This document shows positions 1 to 8,587 of a stretch of 64,000 nt of DNA, in pieces; within the stretch, counting starts at the first letter, position 1; the number at the start of each line of letters is the position of its first letter. The position numbers were made by a program, and so were the translations under genes. The notes under the pieces were generated by a model, which worked only from the letters and a program-made list of their open reading frames with translations, did not search any database and was not told the DNA's origin. This DNA is from Gemmatimonadota bacterium. Lineage in GTDB: Bacteria; Gemmatimonadota; Gemmatimonadetes; Longimicrobiales; Gaopeijiaceae. Location: positions 62,001 to 126,000 of the forward strand of contig JAPPNN010000018.1 in assembly GCA_028873815.1 (NCBI GenBank), in the 5' to 3' direction.

Positions 1-458
1 TCATCGCCTGCGAATCACCTCCCCCGCCCGGCGAGGACGCCCGGCAGGAAGACAGCGCAATGCCCGAACCCACACCCATCGAACACATCGTCCCCGAGGG
101 CGTCGCGCGGCTGCCCGTCTTCACGCCCGCCGTCCGCGTCGGCGACCTGGTCTTCCTCTCCGGCGCGATCGGTACTCCGCCCAGCGGCGAACTGCGCGTC
201 GTCGAGGGCGGCGTCGGCGCCGAGACGCGTGCCACCATGGACAACATCGGCCGCATCCTCGACGCGGCGGGGCTCGGCTTCGCGGACCTCGTGAAGTGCA
301 CGGTGTTCCTCGCCGACATGGCCGACTACGCGGAGATGAACGAGGCCTATGTCACGTACTTCGAGGGCATCGAACCGCCGGCACGCTCAGCGATGGCCGG
401 CAGCGGCCTGGCACTCGGAGCGAGGGTGGAGATCGAGTGTATCGCGCGGGCGAAGTGA
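1..458 (+). CDS. RidA/YjgF family protein, probable lipoprotein (5' end outside window)
   Basis: RidA-family enamine/imine deaminase fold; family members hydrolyse reactive 2-aminoacrylate-type intermediates. The family core begins near the ATG at 60 and shows the conserved Arg in PPARSAMA and the Glu in VEIECIA. The frame stays open upstream to position 3 and reads IACESPPPPGEDARQEDSA before that Met, which looks like the end of a lipoprotein signal (lipobox Cys at 9-11) followed by a flexible linker. I therefore treat the gene as starting outside the window, with an exported, lipidated product; the alternative is a cytosolic 132-residue protein from 60. The next gene starts one base after its stop, so the two are probably cotranscribed. 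Confidence 0.8.
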   Translation, partial: IACESPPPPGEDARQEDSAMPEPTPIEHIVPEGVARLPVFTPAVRVGDLVFLSGAIGTPPSGELRVVEGGVGAETRATMDNIGRILDAAGLGFADLVKCTVFLADMADYAEMNEAYVTYFEGIEPPARSAMAGSGLALGARVEIECIARAK

Positions 459-459
459 G

Positions 460-1731
460 GTGACCGGTCGGCCGGTCTTGCCGACGTTCGCGGGGATTCT
501 GGTCGTCGGCGCTACCGCAGGGTGTGACGAGGGCCCGGACCCCGCCGACTGGCCGGACGAGCTCGCCTACGGAGTCAGGGACAGCGCCGGGGTCACAATC
601 GTGGAGAGCGCGAGCCCGGCGCCCGATTCGCGTCTCGCGTGGCGGGTCGGACCGCAACCCCGGGTTTCCGTCGGCGTCCCGACGGCGGACGAGGATTACC
701 AGCTATACGAAGTCGGCGACGCGACCAGGCTGGCCGACGGCCGAATCGTGGTCGCGAACGGGGGTTCGAATCAGGTGCTGGTGTTTGACGACGCTGGCCG
801 CTACCTGAGCGCCTGGGCGGGCCCGGGCGAGGGCCCCGGTGAGTTTCGGTCGCTGGCGCTCGTGGAACCGTGGACCGCCGACTCCCTGATCGCCGCCGAT
901 TCGGAGCAAGGCCGGGTTTCCATCTTCGATCTGGAAGGCGAACCCGGCAGAACCATGACACTGATGGGTGAACCCGGTGTCCTGGGCAGGTCCATAAGCG
1001 CCGACGCGAGAGAACACCGGATGATGGGTCTCCTTCCGAACGGAGCGATCCTGACCAGGGACCCCGGTGGAGCCTTCACCGAGGGACTGTGGCGGTGGGA
1101 CCATGTCTACGGTCTCGCTAGTGCCGACGGCAGCGCGGCGGTGTCTCTCGGCGACTACCCCGGACCGGAGACCTACTCCGAGAGCATCTTCGTCGAAGAA
1201 GAAAGGATGGTCTATGTCACCCCTCTGAGGCACCCGTTCGGCAAGACGACATTCACGGCCGTGTGGGGCGATCTGGTCGCCTTTGGACGCAACGAGACGT
1301 ACGAGATCAATGCCTTAGCCAACGACGGTTCCCTCGCGCGTATCGTGCGCCGCGAGCATGTGGTTGGCAGTCCGACCGAGGCCCAACTGGATGCCGCCAT
1401 TCGCGAACGTCTTGCGGATCTTTCGGACGAAGACCGCAATCGCAGGCTGGAAGTCGCCGCCAACGTCCCGATGGTCGAGACCTTCCCGGCCTACTCCGGC
1501 CTGCAAGCGGACGCACTCGACCATCTCTGGGTCCGCGAGTTCAAGCTCCCCGGCGACGAGAGCGAGAATCCGGTCTGGACCGTCTTCGATCCTGAGGGCC
1601 GCGCTCTGGGATTCGTCGAGTCCCCGCCCGGCCTGACGATCTACGAGATCGGCGCGGATTACATCCTGGGAAAGCGCACCGACGAGCTGGATATCGAGTA
1701 CGTGGAGGTGTGGGCACTGAGTCGCCAGTAA
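460..1731 (+). CDS. 6-bladed beta-propeller lipoprotein
   Basis: A 423-residue exported protein of the 6-bladed beta-propeller class. I chose the GTG at 460, one base after the RidA stop, because it gives a lipoprotein signal ending in the lipobox TAGC near residue 22; an ATG start at 349 would add Arg-rich sequence overlapping RidA. NHL-like blade motifs are visible: DATRLADGRIVVANGG, LVFDDAGRYLSAWAGPGEGPGEF and a later YEVW-type strand. The GPGEGPGEF turn recurs as GRRGEGPGEF in the lipoprotein gene at 54000-54959, so the two are distant paralogues. Substrate and partner are unknown. Confidence 0.75.
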   Translation: MTGRPVLPTFAGILVVGATAGCDEGPDPADWPDELAYGVRDSAGVTIVESASPAPDSRLAWRVGPQPRVSVGVPTADEDYQLYEVGDATRLADGRIVVANGGSNQVLVFDDAGRYLSAWAGPGEGPGEFRSLALVEPWTADSLIAADSEQGRVSIFDLEGEPGRTMTLMGEPGVLGRSISADAREHRMMGLLPNGAILTRDPGGAFTEGLWRWDHVYGLASADGSAAVSLGDYPGPETYSESIFVEEERMVYVTPLRHPFGKTTFTAVWGDLVAFGRNETYEINALANDGSLARIVRREHVVGSPTEAQLDAAIRERLADLSDEDRNRRLEVAANVPMVETFPAYSGLQADALDHLWVREFKLPGDESENPVWTVFDPEGRALGFVESPPGLTIYEIGADYILGKRTDELDIEYVEVWALSRQ

Positions 1732-1822
1732 GCCCAACCGACCCTGCGGAGCCCCTGGAGACCATCGCGGGACGGTGCCGCGCCAGGTCCGGTGTGTGGA
1801 CCAACCCTCCCCTGGCTGTCGC

Positions 1823-1861
1823 GCTCTTAGTTTAGTTTAGGTCATAAACTAAACTAAGAGC
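1823..1861. terminator. 17-bp perfect AT-rich hairpin between two converging genes
   Basis: Bases 1823-1839 and 1845-1861 are exact reverse complements with a 5-base loop (GGTCA). The arms contain the repeated word TTTAG, very AT-rich against a GC-rich background. The hairpin lies after the beta-propeller gene and contains the stop codon of the minus-strand gene at 1849. A bidirectional transcription terminator is the simplest reading; a protein-binding operator is the alternative. There is no clear T-tract on either side. Confidence 0.55.
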
Positions 1862-2295
1862 CGCACACTGCCGATCCTGCGGGTAGGTACAGGGAGGCTA
1901 GGCGCTGGCGGGGGCTGGTAGTTCGGCGCGTCCAGGACGCGCGCTTCGATCAGCAGGCTCCGGTCTCCGGTGCAAATGCCCCGAGAGATTTCGAGCAGCG
2001 CGGACCGCTCCGCACGGGTGAGGTTCGCCAAAACCGCGATCTTCTTCCGGGAGCGAGCGCCGTCCAGCACGCCTTGCGTGTCCAGACCGCCATCGGCCGC
2101 ATCCACCAGCACCACGTCCAGTCCAGTCTGCGACGGGATCAGGTCACAGAGCGCCGACCACCATCGCGGCTCGTGAGCAGGGTCTCCGCCCTCTGGCAGC
2201 TCGATCAGTGGCTGCTGGGCCAGTTCGCTCGGAGTCACCAGGACGAAGCCGCGCGTGATCCCGGCCCGGTGCTGCCGACGCAGCACGCGGGCCAT
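1849..2295 (-). CDS. Hypothetical protein, possibly a frameshifted remnant
   Basis: I do not recognise this 148-residue protein. Its codons have strongly GC-biased third positions, as real genes here do. Its stop lies inside the hairpin at 1823-1861. Directly upstream in another frame, an ATG at 2413 with a GGAGGGG ribosome-binding site opens a coding-like segment (MDDTTNAPEPGSGTRTIRPS and on) that would run into this frame if one base were gained or lost near 2300. In its own frame a TGA lies upstream of the ATG at 2295. It may therefore be the 3' part of a gene of about 190 codons broken by a frameshift, or a short intact gene. Confidence 0.4.
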   Translation of the reverse strand: MARVLRRQHRAGITRGFVLVTPSELAQQPLIELPEGGDPAHEPRWWSALCDLIPSQTGLDVVLVDAADGGLDTQGVLDGARSRKKIAVLANLTRAERSALLEISRGICTGDRSLLIEARVLDAPNYQPPPAPSLPVPTRRIGSVRLLV

Positions 2296-2451
2296 CTCCG
2301 CTGGCGCGCAAGAGGGCCGACCGGCGACGCGCGGCCAGTAGCGGAATCACATTCGATGGCCGGATGGTTCGCGTACCTGATCCAGGTTCCGGGGCGTTGG
2401 TTGTGTCGTCCATGATGAACGCTCGCCCCTCCCGGGGGACGAAAAACCTCC

Positions 2452-2466
2452 GATTGTGTAACAATC
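2452..2466. repeat. Short inverted repeat GATTGT-gta-ACAATC
   Basis: A perfect 6-bp inverted repeat with a 3-base spacer sits between the stop of the sortilin-like gene (2470) and the ATG at 2413 of the minus-strand hypothetical. It could be a weak terminator for the former or an operator for the latter. Its small size makes chance possible. Confidence 0.25.
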
Positions 2467-2469
2467 AGG

Positions 2470-5400
2470 TCACGAACCGCCAATTCCGTCCACTCCCGCG
2501 CCTTCCAGTACCTCGTTCAGGTCCGGCACGACATCGCTGACGACCCCGTCCAACTGCTCTTCCGCCGTGCGGGCCTCCTCCCAGATCCTCGCCATGCGGC
2601 GGCGCTGGTCGTCCGACGGCCCGGTGAGCGAGCCGGTCGTGGACGGCCCACCGTCGAACTTGCCCAGCAGACCGGTCCACCAGTTGCGGATGTCGGCGTT
2701 GAGGCGGCGCCATTCGTCGGCGGCCTCTTCGATTCGGGCGGCCAGCTCTTCAGCCCGCTCGAGGTCGTCCTCGTCGACATCGTCGGCTTCTTCCAGCGAC
2801 TCAAGAGCCGCGTTCGCCTCGCGCTCCAGGTCGTAGGCGGCGACACCTTCGTCGTAGGCAAACCGCTTCAGTTCGTGCAGCTCGAGCGTGAACTCGTAGC
2901 GCGCGAGGCGCTCGGCTTCCGTAACGCGCAGCCGCTCGTCGGGCCGCACCGTGAGATCCTGCTGGCGGCGCTCGTCGCCGACCGTGAGAACCACCGTGAA
3001 CTCGCCCGGCAGCACGAACGGACCGTCGGGGCCCGAGTCCAGGTTGGGGACCTCGTAGCGGGTCGTATCGTGCGGGATGGGCTCGTGGCGCAGGTCCCAG
3101 GTCACCCGATTCGTGCCCGCCGTTCCGGGCCCGGTCAGGGTACGCACGACCGCGCCGGAGGCGTCACGCACCTCGATGCTCACCCCGCCTTCGACCGCTT
3201 CCGGCAGCCAGTAGTCGAAGTTCGCGCCGTAGGCCGGATTCTCGGCCCGATACACCCCCTGCCCCTGTGACGGGACATCGTTGCGGTAGAGGAACATCGT
3301 CGCGGGCCTGGGCGGCGTGAAGATCGGCTCGTCGACCTCGGTCAGGCGCCCGGTCGCGACGCCACTTTCGAACTCGATGTACAGATACGGCGTGATCAGC
3401 CCGATGTCGTCCAGGACGTAGATGCCGCGGCCGTGCGTCCCGGCGACCACGTCGTTGTCGCGCGGGTGGATCTCGATGTCGTCGACCGGCACGGCCGGCA
3501 TCCCCGAGCCGAGGTGGCCCCAGGTCGAGCCCCCGTCGATCGACGCGAAGGCGCCGTCCTCCGCGCCCACGATCAGCACGTTCGGGTTGGCGTGGTGCTC
3601 GCGGATCACGTTGACGGTGGCGCTCCCCAGCCCGGCCGCGACCGAGCGCCACGTCGCCCCCAGGTCCTCGGTCACGAGCACATACGGCGCGTAGTCGTCA
3701 TCCCAGTGGCCGTCGAGGCTCACGTAGGCGCGGTCCGCCTCGAAATGCGACGCCTCCACCCAGCTCACGTAGTACGGGAACGGTGGCCCGCCACCCGCAC
3801 CCACGATGTTCCCCGTGACGTCGGTCCAGGTCATGCCGTCGTCGCGGCTCACCTGGACGGTGCCATCGTCCGCGCCAGTCCACAGGACGCCCGCCGTCAC
3901 CGGTGATTCGGAAACGGCCGTGATCTCGCCGTACCCCGACACCCCGTCGTGCTTCGACAGAGTCGTAGAGTCCGGCATCATCCCCATGATCGGCAGGCTG
4001 TCGGGGTGGAGTCCCCGCGTCAGCTCGTCGGTGGCGCGCCAGCTGTCGCCCCGGTCGTCCGAGATGAACAGGCGGTTGCCGCCGAGGTAGACCCGGTTCG
4101 AGTTGTGCGGCGACACCAGGATCGGCGACTTCCAGTCGAAGCTGTACGTCTCGGTGGAGTCGCGCGGGAAGGGCTTCAAGGCCTTGCGGTCGCCTGTGGC
4201 CAGGTCCACGCGCACGATCCCGGCGTTCTGCGAAGTCACGTACACCGTGCCCGCGTCGGACCAGTCCGTCTCGGCGTACATCCCGTCGCCGTAGTCGATC
4301 ACCTGCCAGTCACGGTTCAGGATCCCGTGGTAGCGGGTGTTCCGGCTCGGTCCCCGGTACGAGTTGTTGTCCTGCAGGCCGCCGTAGACGAAGTACGGAT
4401 CCGCCATGTCGAGGTCGATGTCGTAGAACTGCTGGATCGGGATGTTGCCGATGAAGGTCCAGTTGTCGCCCCGGTCCCAGGTCGAATAGAGGCCGCCGTC
4501 GTTACCCAGGATCATGTGCGCCGAGTTCTCGGGGTCGATCCACAGGTCGTGGTGGTCCACGTGCACGCCGGTGTTGTACACGACCTCCTGTGCCACTGTG
4601 TTGAACGTCTCGCCCCCATCGGTGGTGCGGTGCAGCGAGCCGGCCACCAGGTACACGGTCTCGTCGTCGTTGGGATCGATCCTGAGCTGGCTGTAGTACA
4701 TGGGGCGCTGGTTGAGCTCGTTGACACGTGTCCACGATTCACCACGATCGGTCGACTTGAAGATTCCGCCTTCTTCAGCTTCGACCACCGCCATGACCAG
4801 CTGCGGATTGCGGCGAGACACCGCGAGGCCGATACGGCCCATGTCGCCCTCCGGCAAACCCTCGGTCAGCTCCCGCCAGGTATCGCCGCCGTCCGTGCTC
4901 TTGTAGATGCCGCTGCCGGGCCCGCCCCCGATGAACCCGTGCGCCCGCCGCTGGCGCTGGTACATGGCCGCGTAGAGAATGGCGGGATCGGACGGATCCA
5001 TGGCCAGGTCGGTCGCACCCGTGTGTTCATTTATGTAAAGGAGCTTCTGCCATGTGGCGCCCCGGTCGGTCGTGCGGAAGACGCCGCGCTCCTCGTTCGG
5101 GCCGAAGAGATGGCCCACCGCGGCCACCCAGACTCGATCCGGATCGGTGGGATGCACCACGATGCGGCCGACGTGCCGCGTGTCCTCGAGCCCGGTGAGC
5201 CGCCACGTCTTGCCGCCGTCCGACGAATGGTAGACGCCCTGCCCCCACGGCGAACTGTTGCGGTTGTTGGCCTCGCCCGTGCCGACCCACACTTCCAGCG
5301 GATCGGACGGGGCCAGCGCAATGTCTCCAACGGACAGATTGGGCTGGTCGTCAAAGATCGGTGTCCACGTGGTGCCGTGGTTGACGCTCTCCCAGACCCC

Positions 5401-5616
5401 GCCCGACGCGGCACCGACAAGGATGTGCGACTGGGTGCCCGGCACGATCTCGACGTCGCTGATGCGGCCGCCCGCGATGGCGGGGCCGATGTATCGCCAT
5501 GTCAGGCCGGCTGCGACGCGGTCGGGGGTTTGGGCGACCGCGGGAGTGGGAGCGAAATGCACTGCGGCGGCGCAGGTAAGGGACAGGAACAGGGCGGTCG
5601 TCGTGGAGCGCTGCAT
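2470..5616 (-). CDS. Exported VPS10/sortilin-like BNR-repeat protein ("glycosyl hydrolase" type)
   Basis: A 1048-residue exported protein. The ATG at 5616 has GGAGAAG upstream and begins a Sec signal peptide ending near residue 29 (APTPAVAQ). Many Asp-box/BNR turns mark a sortilin-type multi-bladed propeller: SSDGGKTW, TTDRGATW, STDGGDTW, STDRGESW, TTDGGETF, SDDRGDSW. After the propeller comes an Ig-like stretch (IEVRDASGAVVRTLTGPG) and then an acidic, helical, probably coiled-coil tail (roughly residues 900-1040). Such proteins are often auto-annotated as glycosyl hydrolases; I see no glycosidase active site. It shares architecture with the product of 9931-13260. Secreted or periplasmic peptide binding or processing is a guess. 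Confidence 0.85.
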   Translation of the reverse strand: MQRSTTTALFLSLTCAAAVHFAPTPAVAQTPDRVAAGLTWRYIGPAIAGGRISDVEIVPGTQSHILVGAASGGVWESVNHGTTWTPIFDDQPNLSVGDIALAPSDPLEVWVGTGEANNRNSSPWGQGVYHSSDGGKTWRLTGLEDTRHVGRIVVHPTDPDRVWVAAVGHLFGPNEERGVFRTTDRGATWQKLLYINEHTGATDLAMDPSDPAILYAAMYQRQRRAHGFIGGGPGSGIYKSTDGGDTWRELTEGLPEGDMGRIGLAVSRRNPQLVMAVVEAEEGGIFKSTDRGESWTRVNELNQRPMYYSQLRIDPNDDETVYLVAGSLHRTTDGGETFNTVAQEVVYNTGVHVDHHDLWIDPENSAHMILGNDGGLYSTWDRGDNWTFIGNIPIQQFYDIDLDMADPYFVYGGLQDNNSYRGPSRNTRYHGILNRDWQVIDYGDGMYAETDWSDAGTVYVTSQNAGIVRVDLATGDRKALKPFPRDSTETYSFDWKSPILVSPHNSNRVYLGGNRLFISDDRGDSWRATDELTRGLHPDSLPIMGMMPDSTTLSKHDGVSGYGEITAVSESPVTAGVLWTGADDGTVQVSRDDGMTWTDVTGNIVGAGGGPPFPYYVSWVEASHFEADRAYVSLDGHWDDDYAPYVLVTEDLGATWRSVAAGLGSATVNVIREHHANPNVLIVGAEDGAFASIDGGSTWGHLGSGMPAVPVDDIEIHPRDNDVVAGTHGRGIYVLDDIGLITPYLYIEFESGVATGRLTEVDEPIFTPPRPATMFLYRNDVPSQGQGVYRAENPAYGANFDYWLPEAVEGGVSIEVRDASGAVVRTLTGPGTAGTNRVTWDLRHEPIPHDTTRYEVPNLDSGPDGPFVLPGEFTVVLTVGDERRQQDLTVRPDERLRVTEAERLARYEFTLELHELKRFAYDEGVAAYDLEREANAALESLEEADDVDEDDLERAEELAARIEEAADEWRRLNADIRNWWTGLLGKFDGGPSTTGSLTGPSDDQRRRMARIWEEARTAEEQLDGVVSDVVPDLNEVLEGAGVDGIGGS

Positions 5617-5708
5617 TGGGGGCTTCTCCGGCTGGGGCGGTGGGTTACTCGCGGGCGCTTGGGTGTGCAACGTGGCGCGCGACGAGTCGTCGGGGCAACT
5701 TGGATCCC

Positions 5709-6674
5709 ATGAGCCAGGACGAACCCCGCATCTCCGAGGAGAAGGCACGCGCACTCTGGCGCCGTGCGGCCGAGCTGCAAGCCGAAGCCGCTCGCCGTCT
5801 CGAAGAGCGTTCGCGACAGTTGGCTCCACGGGGGCAGGCTGCCGATACGGGGGAGGTCGAAGGGTACCGACTGGCAGACGTGCGGGCCGCCGCCGAGGAA
5901 GCCGGGATTTCGCCCGAGTTCGTTGATCACGCGCTGGCGGAATCTCGCAGCCGGGGCCTGGCCGAAGTTGCTCAGGCCCGGCCATCGGCGATGGCGGCGC
6001 GTTTCCTGGGCCACCCGCCGCTTACGCTGGAGGTTTCCCGGGTGATCCACGCACCGGCGGAGGACGTCTACGCCGCCATGCAACGGATCCTCCCAGGAAG
6101 TCCGTTTCGTCTGAGTCTTACCGATCACTACGGAGCCGATCCCCTCGACGGAGGCGTGCTGGCGTTCAACGTTCCCGCCTACTCGTACACGGCAGCTCCG
6201 GCAGACCAGTCGTTCGCATACGAGATGGCCTGGGCGGACCTGAAGCAGCTGCTCTTCAGCCTTAGGCGTCTGGAAACCGATCCACCCGCGACCGAGTTGA
6301 CCGTTCAGGCCAGCCTGATCCGCAGCCAGAGACTCAGCATGTGGGTCGGAGGCGGCATTTCGGGGGTGGTCGCGTCGTTGAGCGGGGTCGTTGGCGGCTT
6401 CGCGGGCGGGGCCGCAGGGGCTGCCCTGGGTATCGGAGGTTTCGCAGCCGGTACGGCGGTGGCGGGGTTCCTGGCCGGTGCAGCAGCGGTCGGAGGGCTC
6501 GCGATGTTGGGCTGGCGCGGGATCTATCGTTACGCGTTGCGCCGTGGGGAGAAGGCCATCCGGAACCTGATCGGCTCGATCGCCGTCGACATCGAGACCG
6601 GCGGGGGCTTTTCGAGCCCAAAACCGCTTCCGAACCCCTTCAGGGGCTTCATTGGAGAAAGCCGGGGGGCGTAG
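5709..6674 (+). CDS. Hypothetical protein with SRPBCC-like middle and Gly-rich membrane segment
   Basis: A 321-residue protein with the ATG at 5709. The first 60 residues are charged and helical (EKARALWRRAAELQAEAARR), followed by a helix-turn-like segment (ADVRAAAEEAGISPEFVDHA). A central region starting EVSRVIHAPAEDVYAAM resembles the start of SRPBCC/START-like folds. Residues of about 215-275 are extremely Gly/Ala-rich and hydrophobic, consistent with two glycine-zipper membrane helices. The start is divergent from the sortilin-like gene (93 bp between start codons), so the two may share a promoter region. Function unknown. Confidence 0.65.
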   Translation: MSQDEPRISEEKARALWRRAAELQAEAARRLEERSRQLAPRGQAADTGEVEGYRLADVRAAAEEAGISPEFVDHALAESRSRGLAEVAQARPSAMAARFLGHPPLTLEVSRVIHAPAEDVYAAMQRILPGSPFRLSLTDHYGADPLDGGVLAFNVPAYSYTAAPADQSFAYEMAWADLKQLLFSLRRLETDPPATELTVQASLIRSQRLSMWVGGGISGVVASLSGVVGGFAGGAAGAALGIGGFAAGTAVAGFLAGAAAVGGLAMLGWRGIYRYALRRGEKAIRNLIGSIAVDIETGGGFSSPKPLPNPFRGFIGESRGA

Positions 6675-6691
6675 CGGTCAGGGCGTGACAG

Positions 6692-8584
6692 TCAGGGCCT
6701 GGCCCCGGGGGCAAGGCCGCGGTGGTCGAAGCCGCGGCTGGTGTGGACGAGGAGCTCGAGGTTGCCGTTGACGATATCGTGCAGGAGTCTGGGGGACAGG
6801 TCTGCAACGCCATCGACATCCGATTCCTCCGGGCCGCCAAGGCGCAGGACTACGACGGGGCCGCCGTCGTTTTCGCCCTCCGCTTCGGGGGCGCGGCGGC
6901 GGAGCACCACGCCGTAGATGTCGGCGGGGTCGGTTGCGGAGACGGTGATGCGGTAGGACAGCGTGCCGGTCGGGAGGTCCACGGCCATGACGGCGTCGAC
7001 ACCATCGCCGCTGGGGGGATCGGTGGCGATTTGCACCGGGGGCGGTGCGGCGCCGTTGACCAGGGGCGGGGTGCGCAGCGGAGCGCGCCGTTTGGGATGC
7101 GCGGCCTCGTACGCGAACGCGAACGCGACGAGGCGGACGTCGTCGAGCGAGCGACCCAGCAGTTCCAGGCCGACCGGGAGGCCGCGCTCGGTGAAGCCGG
7201 CCGGGATGGTGAGCGCGGGCAACCCTGTGTGCGCGCTCAGGAAGCAGGTCGCGCCGGTGGGCGCCGCGCCGATGAGGGCGACCTCCTGCCGCATGGTCGA
7301 GTAGGCGAGCGCGTCGAGATCGTGCCGGGTGAGGAGGTCCACGACCGCCGCCGTCAGGGTCCGCCGGCGTTCCAGGGTCTCGTCGAGTTCGGGGGTGTCG
7401 CGGGCGGCGCGTTCGTTGCGGCGACGGAAGCTGCCGTCCAGCGCTTCGTGATGGAGGCCGGCTTCGAGGATCTCCTCCAGCGACGCGACGGGAGCGTTGG
7501 GGACGCCGGCCAGGTAGTCCATCAGGTCGAACTTGAAATCGAAGTCGATCAGGCCCGTGTTGGAGAGCAGGTCGTCCATGTCGGGGATTTCGACGTCCAG
7601 AACCGTTGCGCCGAGGGCTTCCATCTCGCCGAGCGCGTCGCGAATCACCCGGGTCACCGTGCCCGCGCTCCCCTGCTCCGGCACCCATGCTTCCAGCACA
7701 CCGATCCGGGCACCGTCCAGAGCGGCCGGATCGAGCGCAGCCTGGAAGTTCGGCGTTTCGCGCCCCTCGAGAATGGCGGTGGCGGGATCGGCAGGATCGG
7801 GCCCCACTGACGCGTCCAGCGCAATGGCCAGATCGGTCACGGTGCGCGCCAGCGGCCCGCCCGTGTCCTGCGAATGCGACAGTGGCAGAATCCCATCGAT
7901 GCTGGACAGCCCCTTGGTCGGCCGCAGCCCGAAGAGGTTGTGCACCGACGCGGGGATCCGGATCGAACCGCAGGTGTCGCTGCCCCAGGCCACGGCGGCG
8001 AAGCTGGCGGCGACAGCCGCGCCGGTCCCACCCGAACTGCCGCCAGGGTTGCGCGCCGGATCGTAGGGGTTTCGCGTCTGTCCGCCCAGCGAGCTGATCG
8101 TCGTGATCCCGGCTGCGAGTTCGTGCAGGTTCGTCTTGCCGAGAATGACCGCGCCGGCATCGAGCAGACGTTTCACCTGAAACGCGTTGTCGACCGGACG
8201 GAGGCCCGCCAGCGCCAGACTCGACCCGGTCGTGGGCATCCAGTCCATGTCGTAGTTGTCCTTCATGAGAACCGGGATGCCGTGCATGGGGCCACGCACC
8301 GTTCCCGCCGCCCGCTCTGCATCCAGCGCCGCGGCCTGCTCCCGCGCGAATGGATTCAGCCTGACGATGGTGTTGAGCGCCGGACCTGCACGATCGTAGG
8401 CCGCGATGCGGGCCTCGTAGGAATCGACCAGCTGCACCGAGGTGAACTGGCCCGCGGCCATCGCGGCCTGCAACTCTGGAATCGAGGCCTCGACGACCTC
8501 GAAGTCGATGTCGCTGGCGGACCTCGGGGGTCCGCACGCGGAGGCCATCGCGAGGAGGGCGACGAGAGTCAGGCGGGGAAGCAT
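6692..8584 (-). CDS. Amidase-signature family lipoprotein
   Basis: A 630-residue amidase-signature enzyme that hydrolyses amide bonds with a Ser-cisSer-Lys triad. Lys108 (VLMKDNYD), Ser183/184 (GGSSGG) and the nucleophile Ser207 (DTCGSIRIPAS) are all present; the usual DTGGS is DTCGS here. The N terminus (LVALLAMASAC) is a lipoprotein signal, so the enzyme acts in the envelope. A C-terminal extension of about 120 residues beyond the catalytic domain contains a beta-sandwich-like sequence. It starts only 3 bases after the stop of the DUF3667 gene and is probably cotranscribed with it. The substrate cannot be told from sequence. Confidence 0.9.
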   Translation of the reverse strand: MLPRLTLVALLAMASACGPPRSASDIDFEVVEASIPELQAAMAAGQFTSVQLVDSYEARIAAYDRAGPALNTIVRLNPFAREQAAALDAERAAGTVRGPMHGIPVLMKDNYDMDWMPTTGSSLALAGLRPVDNAFQVKRLLDAGAVILGKTNLHELAAGITTISSLGGQTRNPYDPARNPGGSSGGTGAAVAASFAAVAWGSDTCGSIRIPASVHNLFGLRPTKGLSSIDGILPLSHSQDTGGPLARTVTDLAIALDASVGPDPADPATAILEGRETPNFQAALDPAALDGARIGVLEAWVPEQGSAGTVTRVIRDALGEMEALGATVLDVEIPDMDDLLSNTGLIDFDFKFDLMDYLAGVPNAPVASLEEILEAGLHHEALDGSFRRRNERAARDTPELDETLERRRTLTAAVVDLLTRHDLDALAYSTMRQEVALIGAAPTGATCFLSAHTGLPALTIPAGFTERGLPVGLELLGRSLDDVRLVAFAFAYEAAHPKRRAPLRTPPLVNGAAPPPVQIATDPPSGDGVDAVMAVDLPTGTLSYRITVSATDPADIYGVVLRRRAPEAEGENDGGPVVVLRLGGPEESDVDGVADLSPRLLHDIVNGNLELLVHTSRGFDHRGLAPGARP

Positions 8585-8587
8585 GGG

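Noticed and set aside
762-771. GGTTCGAATC word like a tRNA T-arm
   Set aside because: It lies inside the beta-propeller coding region, and no acceptor or anticodon stem can be folded around it.
3949-5712. Long open frame (587 codons) antisense to the first sortilin-like gene
   Set aside because: It mirrors the codon bias of the opposite strand, has a Val/Arg/Asp-rich composition and matches no family; GC-rich antisense shadow.
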